Positions 1 through 8,245 of a stretch of 64,000 bases of DNA are shown here, piece after piece. Both the position numbers and the translations under genes were made by a program. Each line of letters opens with the position of its first letter. Position 1 is the first letter of the stretch. The notes below the pieces were generated by a model. That model was given only the letters and a program-made list of their open reading frames with translations. It did no database searches and was not told where the DNA came from. Source of the stretch: Saccharothrix obliqua (GTDB lineage Bacteria; Actinomycetota; Actinomycetes; Mycobacteriales; Pseudonocardiaceae); the NCBI RefSeq assembly GCF_019375475.1, contig NZ_JAHXGQ010000003.1:558001-622000 (forward strand). Direction: 5' to 3'.

Positions 1-327
1 GGGCAGCAGGTCCGCCGCGTCGAGCAGCACGTGCTCGGCCCACCCGCCGGTCTTGGTGAGCGCGGCGAACCGCCTGCCGGTGAGGCCGGTGTCCACGCCG
101 GGCCCGGTCGCGACCACCACGCCGACCACGTCGTAGCCGGGCACGAACGGGAACGGCGGCTGGTCGAAATACTTCGCCCGGCGCATCTGCTGCTCGGCGA
201 AGGACACCCCCGTCGCCTCCACCCGGACCAGCGCCTGGCCGGGGCCGGGCGGCGGCAGGTCGCGGTGCCGCAGCTCCAGGCCCTCGGGTTCGACGACGCC
301 GGGTAGGACGACTTCCAGTGCCCGCAT
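1..327 (-). CDS. Zinc-type alcohol dehydrogenase / quinone oxidoreductase (MDR family), 3' part cut by window edge
   Basis: Seen: the first 109 codons of a minus-strand gene running off the left edge, from the ATG at 325-327. The N-terminal GroES-like fold of medium-chain dehydrogenases is recognisable: LELRHRDLPPPGPGQALVRV, then an ATGVSFAEQQMRR segment, the FVPGYDVVGVVVATGPGV strand and a FAALTKTGGWAEH loop. Position VSFAEQ replaces the zinc-ligand CGTD motif of true alcohol dehydrogenases, so a zinc-free NAD(P)H:quinone oxidoreductase-type member is more likely. The cofactor-binding Rossmann half is outside the window. Substrate cannot be told. Confidence 0.85.
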   Translation of the reverse strand, partial: MRALEVVLPGVVEPEGLELRHRDLPPPGPGQALVRVEATGVSFAEQQMRRAKYFDQPPFPFVPGYDVVGVVVATGPGVDTGLTGRRFAALTKTGGWAEHVLLDAADLLP

Positions 328-403
328 GACGCACTCCCAGTATGTGTGGTTGACCAATCACTACTCAGGTCAGGCAAATTCCGGTTCAGGTGCCTGCTGA
401 TAG

Positions 404-419
404 GAGTGATTGAACACTC
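404..419. promoter_or_regulatory. Inverted repeat GAGTG-N6-CACTC between oxidoreductase and DoxX genes
   Basis: A 5-bp inverted repeat with a 6-bp spacer lies at the edge of the 90-bp AT-richer gap upstream of the oxidoreductase gene. A second short palindrome, TGGTTGACCA, lies at 347-356, closer to the start codon. Either could be an operator; no -10/-35 pair stands out. Inference only. Confidence 0.25.
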
Positions 420-891
420 ACACTTGCGCGCCGTCAAGTCGCCGTTCGGTTCGGCGCTGCCCGACGATCACGGACACGGTGGCCGCGAGGAACACGAGTT
501 GCATGATCGTGCGTGGCACCAGCGCGTCGCCGAACGAGGGGGACAGGCCCTCGTGCGCCGCGTGCACGTTGGCCGGGAACATCGCCACCAGCAGCACCGT
601 CAGTCCGGTCGCGGCCCACTTCGCGGTGCGGTGCACCAGGAGTCCGGCGACGCCCGCGAGTTCGAGCAGTCCGGTGACGGTGACCAGCAGGCCCGGCGCG
701 GGCAGGGCGGGCGGCACCATCGCGACGAGTTCGTCGCGCAGCCCGACGAAGTGCGCCAGTCCGGTCGCGGCGAACATGCCGGCCAGGCCCATCCGCACGG
801 CGAACGGCCACGGCGCGATCCGCGTGACGCCCGCGGCGCGCAAGGCGGCGAGCGTGAGCGTGACGGCGACGAGGATGATCAGCGGCTCCAC
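418..891 (-). CDS. DoxX-like integral membrane protein
   Basis: Seen: 157 residues with about four hydrophobic segments (LIILVAVTLTLAAL, FAVRMGLAGMFAATGLAHF, LLVTVTGLLELAGVAGLLV, IMQLVFLAATVSVIV). The early GLAHF segment followed by a helix with an embedded Glu (LLELAG) is typical of small DoxX/DUF4870-like quinol-associated proteins. A longer TTG start at 927 exists, but GTG at 889-891 is chosen because GGAGG lies 6 bases before it. It is divergent from the TetR gene, with two copies of a palindrome between them, so it is the likely target of that repressor. Function within the family is unknown. Confidence 0.75.
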   Translation of the reverse strand: MEPLIILVAVTLTLAALRAAGVTRIAPWPFAVRMGLAGMFAATGLAHFVGLRDELVAMVPPALPAPGLLVTVTGLLELAGVAGLLVHRTAKWAATGLTVLLVAMFPANVHAAHEGLSPSFGDALVPRTIMQLVFLAATVSVIVGQRRTERRLDGAQV

Positions 892-913
892 GGCCACCTC
901 CGGGATCGGTGAA

Positions 914-928
914 CTTGTCAGCGACAAG
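914..928. promoter_or_regulatory. TetR operator candidate 1
   Basis: CTTGTCAGCGACAAG is a perfect 6-3-6 inverted repeat in the 90-bp gap between the DoxX-like gene and the tetR-like gene. A near-identical copy lies 34 bp away (about three helical turns), as expected for a repressor acting on both divergent promoters. Confidence 0.65.
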
Positions 929-947
929 ATGCCTGGCCGGCCCCAAA

Positions 948-962
948 CTTGTCAACGACTAG
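948..962. promoter_or_regulatory. TetR operator candidate 2
   Basis: CTTGTCAACGACTAG repeats operator 1 with 13 of 15 bases the same (G to A in the spacer, A to T in the right arm). It ends 19 bases before the tetR-like GTG start, so binding would block that gene's own promoter. Confidence 0.6.
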
Positions 963-981
963 ATACCGCTAGGGTGGTGGC

Positions 982-1536
982 GTGACGGACCGCCGCTACC
1001 ACCACGGAGACCTCCGCCGCGCCCTCCTCACCGCCGCCGTCGAGGCGATCGGGGAGAGCGGGCCCGGCGGGCTCGGCCTGCGCGACCTGGCCCGGCGCGT
1101 GGGGGTGTCGCACGCGGCACCCGTGCACCACTTCCGGGACAAGGCGGGGTTGCTCACCGCCCTGGCCGCCGAGGGCTTCGAGCTGCTGGCCCGCAGCCTG
1201 GCGGAAACCCGCGACCGCGGCGGTGACTTCATCGACCAGGGCGTCGCCTACGTGGAGTTCGCCGTGTCGCACAAGGCGCACTTCGAGGTCATGTTCCGAC
1301 CCGACCTCCACCACGCCGACGACCCCGACCTCACCGCCGCACGCGAGCGTGCGGGCGCGTTGCTGGCGGACGGCGTCACCGACGAGGAGGACCCGCGGGT
1401 CGCGGCGGTCGCGGCCTGGTCGCTCGTGCACGGTTTCGCGACGCTGTGGAACACCGGCGCCCTGTCGCGCGAGCACGACGAGGACCCGGCGGCGGTGGGC
1501 CGGCGGGTGGCCGCCTTCCTCTTCCGCCGTAGCTGA
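982..1536 (+). CDS. TetR/AcrR family transcriptional regulator
   Basis: Seen: 184 residues. The N-terminal helix-turn-helix reads HHGDLRRALLTAAVEAIGE (about 7-25), then LRDLARRVGVSHAAPVHHFRDK (31-52), which is the classic TetR recognition helix with the VHHF..K ending. The C-terminal ligand domain resembles the WHG/TetR_C group (AAVAAWSLVHGFATLWNTGAL). Start GTG 982 follows an AGGGTGG sequence. It is divergent from the DoxX-like gene and convergent with the luciferase-like gene, with only 3 bases between stops. It likely represses the DoxX-like gene and itself through the two operators. The ligand is unknown. Confidence 0.93.
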   Translation: MTDRRYHHGDLRRALLTAAVEAIGESGPGGLGLRDLARRVGVSHAAPVHHFRDKAGLLTALAAEGFELLARSLAETRDRGGDFIDQGVAYVEFAVSHKAHFEVMFRPDLHHADDPDLTAARERAGALLADGVTDEEDPRVAAVAAWSLVHGFATLWNTGALSREHDEDPAAVGRRVAAFLFRRS

Positions 1537-1539
1537 GGC

Positions 1540-2586
1540 TCAGCCGAGTTCCGCGCGCACCTGCGGCAGGACCTCGGTGCCGAGGAGTTCGATCGCGGTC
1601 ATCACCAGCCGGTGCGGCACGCCGGACCAGTCCATGTGCATGGCGTACCGGTTGGCGCCGGTCAGCCTGCCGACCGAGATCAGGCGCTCGGCGATCTCGG
1701 CGGGGCTGCCCGCGAAGATCGAGGACGCGTCGCGGGTCCACGCGTCGTACTCGGCGCGGGACGGGACGGGCCAGCCGCGCGCCCGCGCGCCGTACTTCAT
1801 CGTCTCCAGCCAGTACGGGTAGTACGCGTCCTTGGCCGCCTGCGAATCCCGGGCAACCAGGCCGATCGCGCTCATCGTCACGTGCAGGTCGCCGGGCGCG
1901 TGGCCGCCCGCCTCGCCCGCGCGCCGGTACAGGTCGACCAGCGGCGCGAAGCGCTCCGGCTGCCCGCCGATCACGGCGTACACGACGGGCAGCCCGAGCA
2001 GGCCCGCGCGGACCGACGACTCCGGGTTGCCGCCCGTGCCGACCGAGATGCGCAGGTGCTCCCCGTACGGCCGGGGGTACACGTGCACGTTCTCCAGCGG
2101 CGCGCGGAACTTGCCGGACCAGGTGATCGGGTCCTCGCGGTCCAGGCGCAGCAGCAGCGCCAGCTTCTCCTCGAACAGCTCGTCGTAGTCCTCCAGGCGC
2201 GCGCCGAACAGCGGGAACGACTCGGTGAACGAACCGCGGCCCGCGAGCAGTTCCGCACGCCCGCGGCTGAGCTGGTCCAGCGTCGTGAACTGCTGGTACA
2301 CCCGCACCGGGTCCTCGGTGCTGAGGACGGTCACCGCGCTGCCGAGGGTGATCCGCTCGGTGATGCTCGCCGCGGCGGCGAGGACCGTGCCCGGGTTGGA
2401 ACTCGCGTAGTCGGCGATGTGGTGCTCGCCCAGCCCGTAGAAGCCGATGCCGAGTTCGTCGGCGAGCTTGATCCGCTCCAACTGCTGCGCCAGCGCGTCG
2501 GCCACCGAGACCTGCTCACCCGTGATCGGGTCGGGGTGGCGGTCGGCGAAGCTGAGAAGGCCGAGTTCCATACCTGTTGCGGACAC
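1540..2586 (-). CDS. LLM-class flavin-dependent oxidoreductase (luciferase-like monooxygenase)
   Basis: Seen: 348 residues, the usual size. Family marks are the N-terminal strand MELGLLSFADRHPDP, the GIGFYGLGEHH motif near residue 46, a TILGSAV-type strand (ITLGSAVTVLSTEDPVRVY) and the GRAELLAGRGSFTESFPLFG loop. The family uses FMNH2 or F420 to oxidise or oxygenate small molecules; no substrate can be assigned. Start is uncertain: GTG at 2586 is given, but the internal ATG at 2571 (MELGLL) begins at the conserved strand and may be the true start; neither has a strong ribosome site. Confidence 0.88.
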   Translation of the reverse strand: MSATGMELGLLSFADRHPDPITGEQVSVADALAQQLERIKLADELGIGFYGLGEHHIADYASSNPGTVLAAAASITERITLGSAVTVLSTEDPVRVYQQFTTLDQLSRGRAELLAGRGSFTESFPLFGARLEDYDELFEEKLALLLRLDREDPITWSGKFRAPLENVHVYPRPYGEHLRISVGTGGNPESSVRAGLLGLPVVYAVIGGQPERFAPLVDLYRRAGEAGGHAPGDLHVTMSAIGLVARDSQAAKDAYYPYWLETMKYGARARGWPVPSRAEYDAWTRDASSIFAGSPAEIAERLISVGRLTGANRYAMHMDWSGVPHRLVMTAIELLGTEVLPQVRAELG

Positions 2587-2719
2587 ACCGGCAATCTAAC
2601 CGGACAACCCCGATGCGGCTCGTGCACGTGGTGGGGTGCCGGTTCTCAGGGAACGCGGGATAGCCTGCGGGCGAAGTTCCGTACGGTGCCGTATGGAAAG
2701 GGTCCGGGGGAGGTACCTG

Positions 2720-3136
2720 GTGATGGCGTTGGCGCTGGTCATGTCGGTCGTGCTGGGCGCGATCGGGCTGCTGCACGTGGTGTGGGTGTTCTCGCCGTGG
2801 CCGCTGCGGTCGCGGGAGGAGTTCGCGGCCCGCGTGGTGGGCGTGCCCGAGGCGCGGCTGCCGTCGCCCGGCCTCACGATCGTGGTCGCGGCGTTGGTGG
2901 CGGTGGCGGCCTACCTCGTCGCCGCGCGCGGGGGAGTGGTCGGCGCGCCGGGACCGGCGTGGCTCACGGCCGCGGGCGCGGGCGGTGTGGCCGCCGTGCT
3001 GCTGCTGCGTGGTGTCTCCGGGCTGGTCCGCTCGACCCGCGCCGACACCCCGTTCGCCCGCCTGGACGTGCGGGTCTACTCGCCGCTGTGCCTCGTGCTG
3101 GCGGTCGGCACGGGCTTGGTGGCCGTGCTCGGGTGA
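2720..3136 (+). CDS. DUF3995 family membrane protein
   Basis: Seen: 138 residues with four hydrophobic helices. The first, LVMSVVLGAIGLLHVVWVF, followed by SPWPL, is the DUF3995 signature; others are LTIVVAALVAVAAYLVA, AAGAGGVAAVLLLRG and LCLVLAVGTGLVAVLG. GTG at 2720 is chosen over upstream ATGs because GGGGGAGG lies 6 bases before it and the conserved family start is here. Function of the family is unknown. It stands alone and runs convergently into the giant DUF4082 gene. Confidence 0.72.
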   Translation: MMALALVMSVVLGAIGLLHVVWVFSPWPLRSREEFAARVVGVPEARLPSPGLTIVVAALVAVAAYLVAARGGVVGAPGPAWLTAAGAGGVAAVLLLRGVSGLVRSTRADTPFARLDVRVYSPLCLVLAVGTGLVAVLG

Positions 3137-3143
3137 GCAGGTG

Positions 3144-3178
3144 GCGGGCCCCGCGCTGAGCAGTGGCGCGGGGCCCGC
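3144..3178. terminator. Hairpin, 13-bp perfect stem
   Basis: GCGGGCCCCGCGC pairs with GCGCGGGGCCCGC across a 9-base loop, 8 bases after the DUF3995 stop. It is GC-rich without a T tract, as usual for actinobacterial terminators, and can act on both convergent genes. Confidence 0.75.
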
Positions 3179-3183
3179 GGTGA

Positions 3184-3217
3184 ACCGGTGGCGGGCGTCG
3201 GCGTGCCCGCCACCGGT
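3184..3217. terminator. Second hairpin, 13-bp perfect stem
   Basis: ACCGGTGGCGGGC pairs with GCCCGCCACCGGT across an 8-base loop and ends 2 bases before the stop codon of the giant minus-strand gene. With the neighbouring hairpin it forms a tandem bidirectional terminator in an 83-bp convergent gap. Confidence 0.75.
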
Positions 3218-3219
3218 GG

Positions 3220-6150
3220 CTAGCCGGTCGTGAACACCACGTCCACCCAGTAGTGGTTGCCCTGGAAGCCAGCGTCCGGGAAGCCCGTGCCGACCTTGTA
3301 CAGGCCGTTCGGCACGCCTTCCGCCGTGGCGGGTGCGGACAGCGGCGGCGAGTTCACGGCGCGTCCGGCGAAGTAGCCCTCGTTGACCGCGTAGTGCCCG
3401 TCGGGTGCGGTATAGGACGCCACGTACGAGGTGCCAGCGGTGACCGCCAACGGCGTCGAGAAGGTCAAGGTCTGCCACCCGTCGGCCGACTCGCCGCTGA
3501 AGGTCCCGGTCTTGAGCGCGACCCGGTCCGCGGACCACACCGTGCCCGTGTGGGTGCCGGTGTTCCCGTTGCCTTTGTAGAACTTCACCCCGGTGATGAA
3601 GCCGTTCACCGCCGGCGTGAACCGGACGCCCAACTCGAACGGCCCGCTCGCGTCGGTCGCCGGCACCGCGGGCACGGTGGCCGAGCTGAACAGCGAGCAC
3701 GGGCACCCGGTCGCGGCGGCCGTGGTGAAGGACCACGCGACCGGAGCGGCCACGACGTTGCCGCCGGTGTCCGCCGCACGCACCGACACCCCGTACCGGG
3801 TCGAGCCCGCCAGCGGCGCGGCCGGTGTCCACACCACCGCCTGCCGGTCGGCCGACAACGCCACCTGCCCCCGGATCGTCGCGCCACCGGGGTCGGTCAC
3901 CGCGAACGTCGTGTTCCCGGGGTCCACCGGCTCGTCGAACGACGCCGTCACCCGGGTCGCCGGGTCCACCGCCACGGCGTCGCTGAGCGGCGTGTGACCG
4001 GTGTGCGCGGGCGGTGTGGTGTCGCTGCTCGGCGTGTAGTCGACGTCGACCCAGTAGTTGTTCCCCTGGTAGCTCATGGTCGGGAAACCGCCGCCGGGCA
4101 TGAACACGCCGTTCGGGTTGCCCTCGCCGGTCTGCGGCGCGGTCAGCGGCGGTGTGTTGACGCCGGTGGCCTGGAAGTAGCCGTGGTCGATCGCGTAGTG
4201 CCCGTTCGGCGCGGTGTAGGAGGCGACGTACGTGGTGCCCGGCGCGACCACCACGGGTTCCGGGAACGTCAGCGTCTGCCAACCGCCGGCCGTCTCGCCG
4301 GTGAAGGTGCCGGTCGCGAGCCGTGTGCCCGTCGCCGACCACAGCGTGCCCGTGTGGGTGCCGGTGTTGCCGGTGCCCTTGTAGAACTTGACGCCCGTGA
4401 TCCGGCCGCTGCGCGTGGGCTTGAACCGCACGCCCAGTTCGTACAGACCGGTGTCCTCGGCGGACCGGATGGTCGGTTCCGTGGCCGAGCTGAAGAGCGA
4501 ACACGGGCATGACGGCGTCGTCGTCGTGGTGAACGACCACGTGGCCGTGGACGTCATCGCGTTGCCGTTGACGTCGGCCACCAACGCGCTCGCCGTGTAC
4601 CTCGTGTTCGGCTTCAGCGTGCCGTTCGGTGCCCACGTGACGATCTTCTGATCACCGGACAACGTGACCGTCCCGGACAGCTTGGCGCCACCCGGATCGG
4701 TCAACCACACCTGCGTGGACGCCGGGTCCATCGCCTCGGGGAACCCGAGCACCAGCGCGGAGTCCAGGGCCACGTCGGTGGCGTCCACCCCCGGTGCGCG
4801 GTTGTCCAGCGCGGGTGGGGTCGTGTCGCCGTTGAGGCCGCTGCGGTAGACCACGTCGACCCAGTAGTTCGTCCCGTTGTACGAGGACGTCGGGAATCCC
4901 GCGCCGTTGTAGCGGTAGAGCCCGTTCGGTCCATCCGTCCCGTTCGACAGCGCGCGGATCGCGCCGTAGCCGGCGCTCTGCCCGTCGAAGTAGCCCGGTG
5001 TCGCCGCGTAGTGGCCGTTCGGGGCGAAGTAGGACACGACGTACGTGGTGTTCGCCTGCACCGTGACGGGCGAGGAGAACGTCAGGGCCTGCCAACCGGA
5101 TGCGGTCTCGTCGACGAACGTCCCGGTCGCCAGCAACAGGCCGTCGGACGACCACAGCGAGCCGGTGTGCGTGCCGGTGTTGCCCGTGCCCTTGTAGAAC
5201 CGGACGCCGAGCACTTCGCCCTTGCCGTTGAACCGGACCTTGGTGCCGACCTCGACGGGGTTGGCGTCGTTCGCGCTCGGCTCGGCGGGCACCGCGAAGT
5301 CGTCCCACACGGTGCAGGGGCACGTGGCGGGCCGGTTCGAGCCCGTGGTGAACGGCCAGTCGTGAACGGCCGTCTGGTTGCCGGCGGCGTCCTTCACCCG
5401 GACCGATGCCGTGTACCCGGTGCCGGGGCTGAGCGGGTCCGCGGGCGTGAACTGGGCGGTCTTCCCGTTGCCGGTCACCGATGCCGCGCCCGGCACGTCC
5501 CCGGCGGGGCCGGTGAGCGTGAACTGGAGCGAACCCGGGTTGACGGCCTCGTCGTAGGTCGCGCTCAACGTGGGCTTGAGCGCGACGCTCGCCGCACCGC
5601 TCTGCGGTGTGGTGCCGACGAGTTCCGGTGCGCGCGTGTCGGGGCCGGGGTCCGGCGCCCACACCACGTCCACCCAGTAGTTGCTGTCCTCCGCACCCGG
5701 TCGGTCGGGGAAGCCCGCGCCCGAGCGGAACACGCCGTTGGGTCCGTCGACACCGGTTTGCAGGCCGTTCAACGGTTCGAGGTACTTCGCGGACCGGCTG
5801 AAGTATTCGGTGTCGGCCGAGAAGTGCCCGGTGGGTGACAGGTAGGACACGACGTAGGTGGTGTTGGCCGACACCGCGACGGGCACGGGGAACAGCAGTG
5901 TCTGCCAGCCGGACGCCGTCTCGTTGGTGAACGTGCCAGTCGCCAACTGCCGGCCGGTCGAGGTCCAGAGCGTGCCGGTGTGCGTGCCGGAGTTGTTGGG
6001 CCCCTTGTAGAAGCGGACGCCACGCACGTACCCGTCGGTGTTCGCCCGCCACTTCACGCCCAGCTCCAACGCCGACCCGTCCACGTTGTCCGGTGTCTTG
6101 GGCGTCTCGTGGTCCGCCCAGATCCCGCACGGGCACGTGCGCGCGGCGAC
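3220..6150 (-). repeat. Four in-gene DUF4082/Ig-like repeats of about 810 bp
   Basis: The four CPC-starting modules lie near 6145, 5325, 4515 and 3705 on the minus strand, a regular period of about 810 bases. The last two begin with the same CPCSLFSSAT sequence, so they are the youngest duplication. Long near-repeats such as these can recombine and change copy number. Confidence 0.8.
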
Positions 6151-8052
6151 ACCGGGAGATGCGCTCTTGGGCGCGGACAGGTTGAGCGAGTCGTCCACCG
6201 CCCGGACCTGGATCCGCGCGGGGCCGGACGACGCCGGTGTGTACGTGTAGCTCCACGAGGACTGCCCGGCCTCCCACACCGCGGGGTGCCAGCGCACGCC
6301 GCCGTCGGTCGACACCTCGACCCCCGCCACCTGACCGGTGTCCGTCACCGTGCCGGAGAACGTGTACTGCTGCCCCACGGTGGACTGCGTCGGGACGTTC
6401 GTGAACGTCACGACCGGTGCCGCGGTGTCGCTGGTCCCGGTGGCCTGCACCAGTCCCGGCATCAAGGACGCGGCCTGGACGCCCATGTCGGCCAGCAGGT
6501 TCACCGTCGCCTGCTGCATCCGGATATCGGACGTCGGTGTGTTGGTCAGGAACGCGTGCTCATCGTCCAAGCCCCACGCCCACTGCACCGTGCCCGCACC
6601 GAACACCAACGAACCCGACGGGTACTTGTAGTAGGTGAGGGCGTGGGTCTCGGTGCCCGGTCCGTACAGGTCGCCGTGGTTGCGGAGGATGTACTGGCCG
6701 TCGTCCATGGTCACCGTGGTGCGTGACATCCGCGCCACACCGGCGGGTTGGAGACCGTTGTCCGGCACGGAGTTCCACTCGTAGCCGAGGGTGCCGGGCT
6801 GGAAGGTGTACGTGCTGCCCGCGGCCATGCTCTGCAACGACGTGTGCCGCCACAACCGCATCCTCCCGTACGCCGCCGGAACCCGGAGCGAATCGTCCCG
6901 ACGACCGTTCACCGTGAAGATGTTGCCCAACAACGCGTTCTCCGGCCGACCACCGTCCTGCGGCGGGCTGTACCGCGGATCACGCCACGTACCCGTCCAA
7001 TCCGCCAGACCGTCGTTCTGCGTGCCCTTCGTCTCCTTGAAGCACGCCACCGTCCGCCAATCCGTCCGCGACGGATCGATGCTCTTCTCCCACCGCGTCT
7101 TCCAGAAGACCTCGTTACCCGTCAGGAACGCCAGATGCACACCCGCGTCCCGCGCCGCCTCCACGTTCGCCCGCTGCTCGTTCGACCAATACTCGTCATG
7201 ACCCACCGCCATGAACACCCGGTGGTTTTTGATCAGGTGCCCACGCCGCGCGCTGTCCACATCCGTCGTGTAACTCAGGTCGTACCCATTGCGCTCCAGG
7301 AACCGCAACATCGGGTACTCCGCGTTGAAGATGAAGTTCTCATCCCCGTCCCCACCCGTGTACGGCCGGTTGTAACTCACCTTGTACGCCTGACCACCCT
7401 GACCAGGACCATCACCGAAGTACAACGAGTTCCCGCCGTACCGGTTGTACGCCACCCACGTCGCATCCGACGTCTGGAACAACACCTTCGACCGACTGGC
7501 GTCGTCGCGGACCACGAAGACGATCTCGTTGCGCAGACCGTTGTCCTCCCGCGTCACGCGGGCGTAGTAGATGCCGGACACCGCGTCGGCCGGGACGTGC
7601 CACGAGACCGAGACTTCCCAGTTGCCGCAGTCGATCAACGCCGTCGGGCCGTCCCGCAGGCACGGCGGCTGGCTCTGGGCCTGGTCACGCCGCACGGTGT
7701 CGACGTGCCGCGCGCCCTTGCCGCCGTACCAGCCGAGCCGGAAGACGTCGATCCGGTACCGGGTCGCGTTGGTGAGCACCTTGAAGTCGACCACGCCGCC
7801 CGGCGTGGTGCTGATGTCGGTGGTGTAGCCGACGATCGAGTCGTCGCGCGACAGCACCTGCCAGTCGTCCGCGCCCTCGTTCAGGTTCTCGCACAGGACC
7901 TTGTTGAGCACCGGCGGGTCGCACGGCGCGGCCCGCGCCACCGGCGCGAACCAGACCGGTGGCGCGACCACGGCCGCGGCGAAGACGAGGAGTGCGAGCA
8001 CCCGCGTCAGCGCCGCGCCGGTTCTGTGTCGGGCAGCGCCCGGTGACGTCAT
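3220..8052 (-). CDS. Giant secreted protein: N,N-dimethylformamidase-beta-like domain plus Ig-like and four DUF4082 repeats
   Basis: Seen: 1610 residues from the ATG at 8050-8052, which has GGGGGAGG 4 bases upstream. A signal peptide (LALLVFAAAVVAPPVWFAPVARA) covers about residues 16-41. Residues about 55-530 match the large-subunit fold of N,N-dimethylformamidase (VFRLGWYGGKGAR, FQTSDATWVAYNRYGG, MAVGHDEYWSNEQR, FLTGNEVFWKTRWE). An Ig-like segment follows. The rest is a repeat of about 270 residues: DUF4082 modules starting at CPC near 636, 909, 1179 and 1449 (each with VRFYKG, THTGTLW, SGWQTL and TTYVVSY), alternating with Big_5-like domains. Known: this architecture occurs in actinobacterial surface proteins; enzymatic activity is untested. 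Its place outside the cell and its repeats suggest polymer or cell-surface contact. Confidence 0.85.
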   Translation of the reverse strand: MTSPGAARHRTGAALTRVLALLVFAAAVVAPPVWFAPVARAAPCDPPVLNKVLCENLNEGADDWQVLSRDDSIVGYTTDISTTPGGVVDFKVLTNATRYRIDVFRLGWYGGKGARHVDTVRRDQAQSQPPCLRDGPTALIDCGNWEVSVSWHVPADAVSGIYYARVTREDNGLRNEIVFVVRDDASRSKVLFQTSDATWVAYNRYGGNSLYFGDGPGQGGQAYKVSYNRPYTGGDGDENFIFNAEYPMLRFLERNGYDLSYTTDVDSARRGHLIKNHRVFMAVGHDEYWSNEQRANVEAARDAGVHLAFLTGNEVFWKTRWEKSIDPSRTDWRTVACFKETKGTQNDGLADWTGTWRDPRYSPPQDGGRPENALLGNIFTVNGRRDDSLRVPAAYGRMRLWRHTSLQSMAAGSTYTFQPGTLGYEWNSVPDNGLQPAGVARMSRTTVTMDDGQYILRNHGDLYGPGTETHALTYYKYPSGSLVFGAGTVQWAWGLDDEHAFLTNTPTSDIRMQQATVNLLADMGVQAASLMPGLVQATGTSDTAAPVVTFTNVPTQSTVGQQYTFSGTVTDTGQVAGVEVSTDGGVRWHPAVWEAGQSSWSYTYTPASSGPARIQVRAVDDSLNLSAPKSASPGVAARTCPCGIWADHETPKTPDNVDGSALELGVKWRANTDGYVRGVRFYKGPNNSGTHTGTLWTSTGRQLATGTFTNETASGWQTLLFPVPVAVSANTTYVVSYLSPTGHFSADTEYFSRSAKYLEPLNGLQTGVDGPNGVFRSGAGFPDRPGAEDSNYWVDVVWAPDPGPDTRAPELVGTTPQSGAASVALKPTLSATYDEAVNPGSLQFTLTGPAGDVPGAASVTGNGKTAQFTPADPLSPGTGYTASVRVKDAAGNQTAVHDWPFTTGSNRPATCPCTVWDDFAVPAEPSANDANPVEVGTKVRFNGKGEVLGVRFYKGTGNTGTHTGSLWSSDGLLLATGTFVDETASGWQALTFSSPVTVQANTTYVVSYFAPNGHYAATPGYFDGQSAGYGAIRALSNGTDGPNGLYRYNGAGFPTSSYNGTNYWVDVVYRSGLNGDTTPPALDNRAPGVDATDVALDSALVLGFPEAMDPASTQVWLTDPGGAKLSGTVTLSGDQKIVTWAPNGTLKPNTRYTASALVADVNGNAMTSTATWSFTTTTTPSCPCSLFSSATEPTIRSAEDTGLYELGVRFKPTRSGRITGVKFYKGTGNTGTHTGTLWSATGTRLATGTFTGETAGGWQTLTFPEPVVVAPGTTYVASYTAPNGHYAIDHGYFQATGVNTPPLTAPQTGEGNPNGVFMPGGGFPTMSYQGNNYWVDVDYTPSSDTTPPAHTGHTPLSDAVAVDPATRVTASFDEPVDPGNTTFAVTDPGGATIRGQVALSADRQAVVWTPAAPLAGSTRYGVSVRAADTGGNVVAAPVAWSFTTAAATGCPCSLFSSATVPAVPATDASGPFELGVRFTPAVNGFITGVKFYKGNGNTGTHTGTVWSADRVALKTGTFSGESADGWQTLTFSTPLAVTAGTSYVASYTAPDGHYAVNEGYFAGRAVNSPPLSAPATAEGVPNGLYKVGTGFPDAGFQGNHYWVDVVFTTG

Positions 8053-8245
8053 CGGTCCTCCCCCTCCCGGAGCCCGGCGGCCCCGGTACACGGCGGAGAT
8101 CGGCGTCGGCGTGCGGACCGTTACGGCGGGGCGAAGTGCTCACGCCTCGCCGCATCCTTTCGATAAGCGTTGTGGCGCAACGGATACCGCCGAATCGCCG
8201 GGGTGGTCGCGGCCGGCCGCGTCACCGGCGCTGCTCCCGGAGGAC

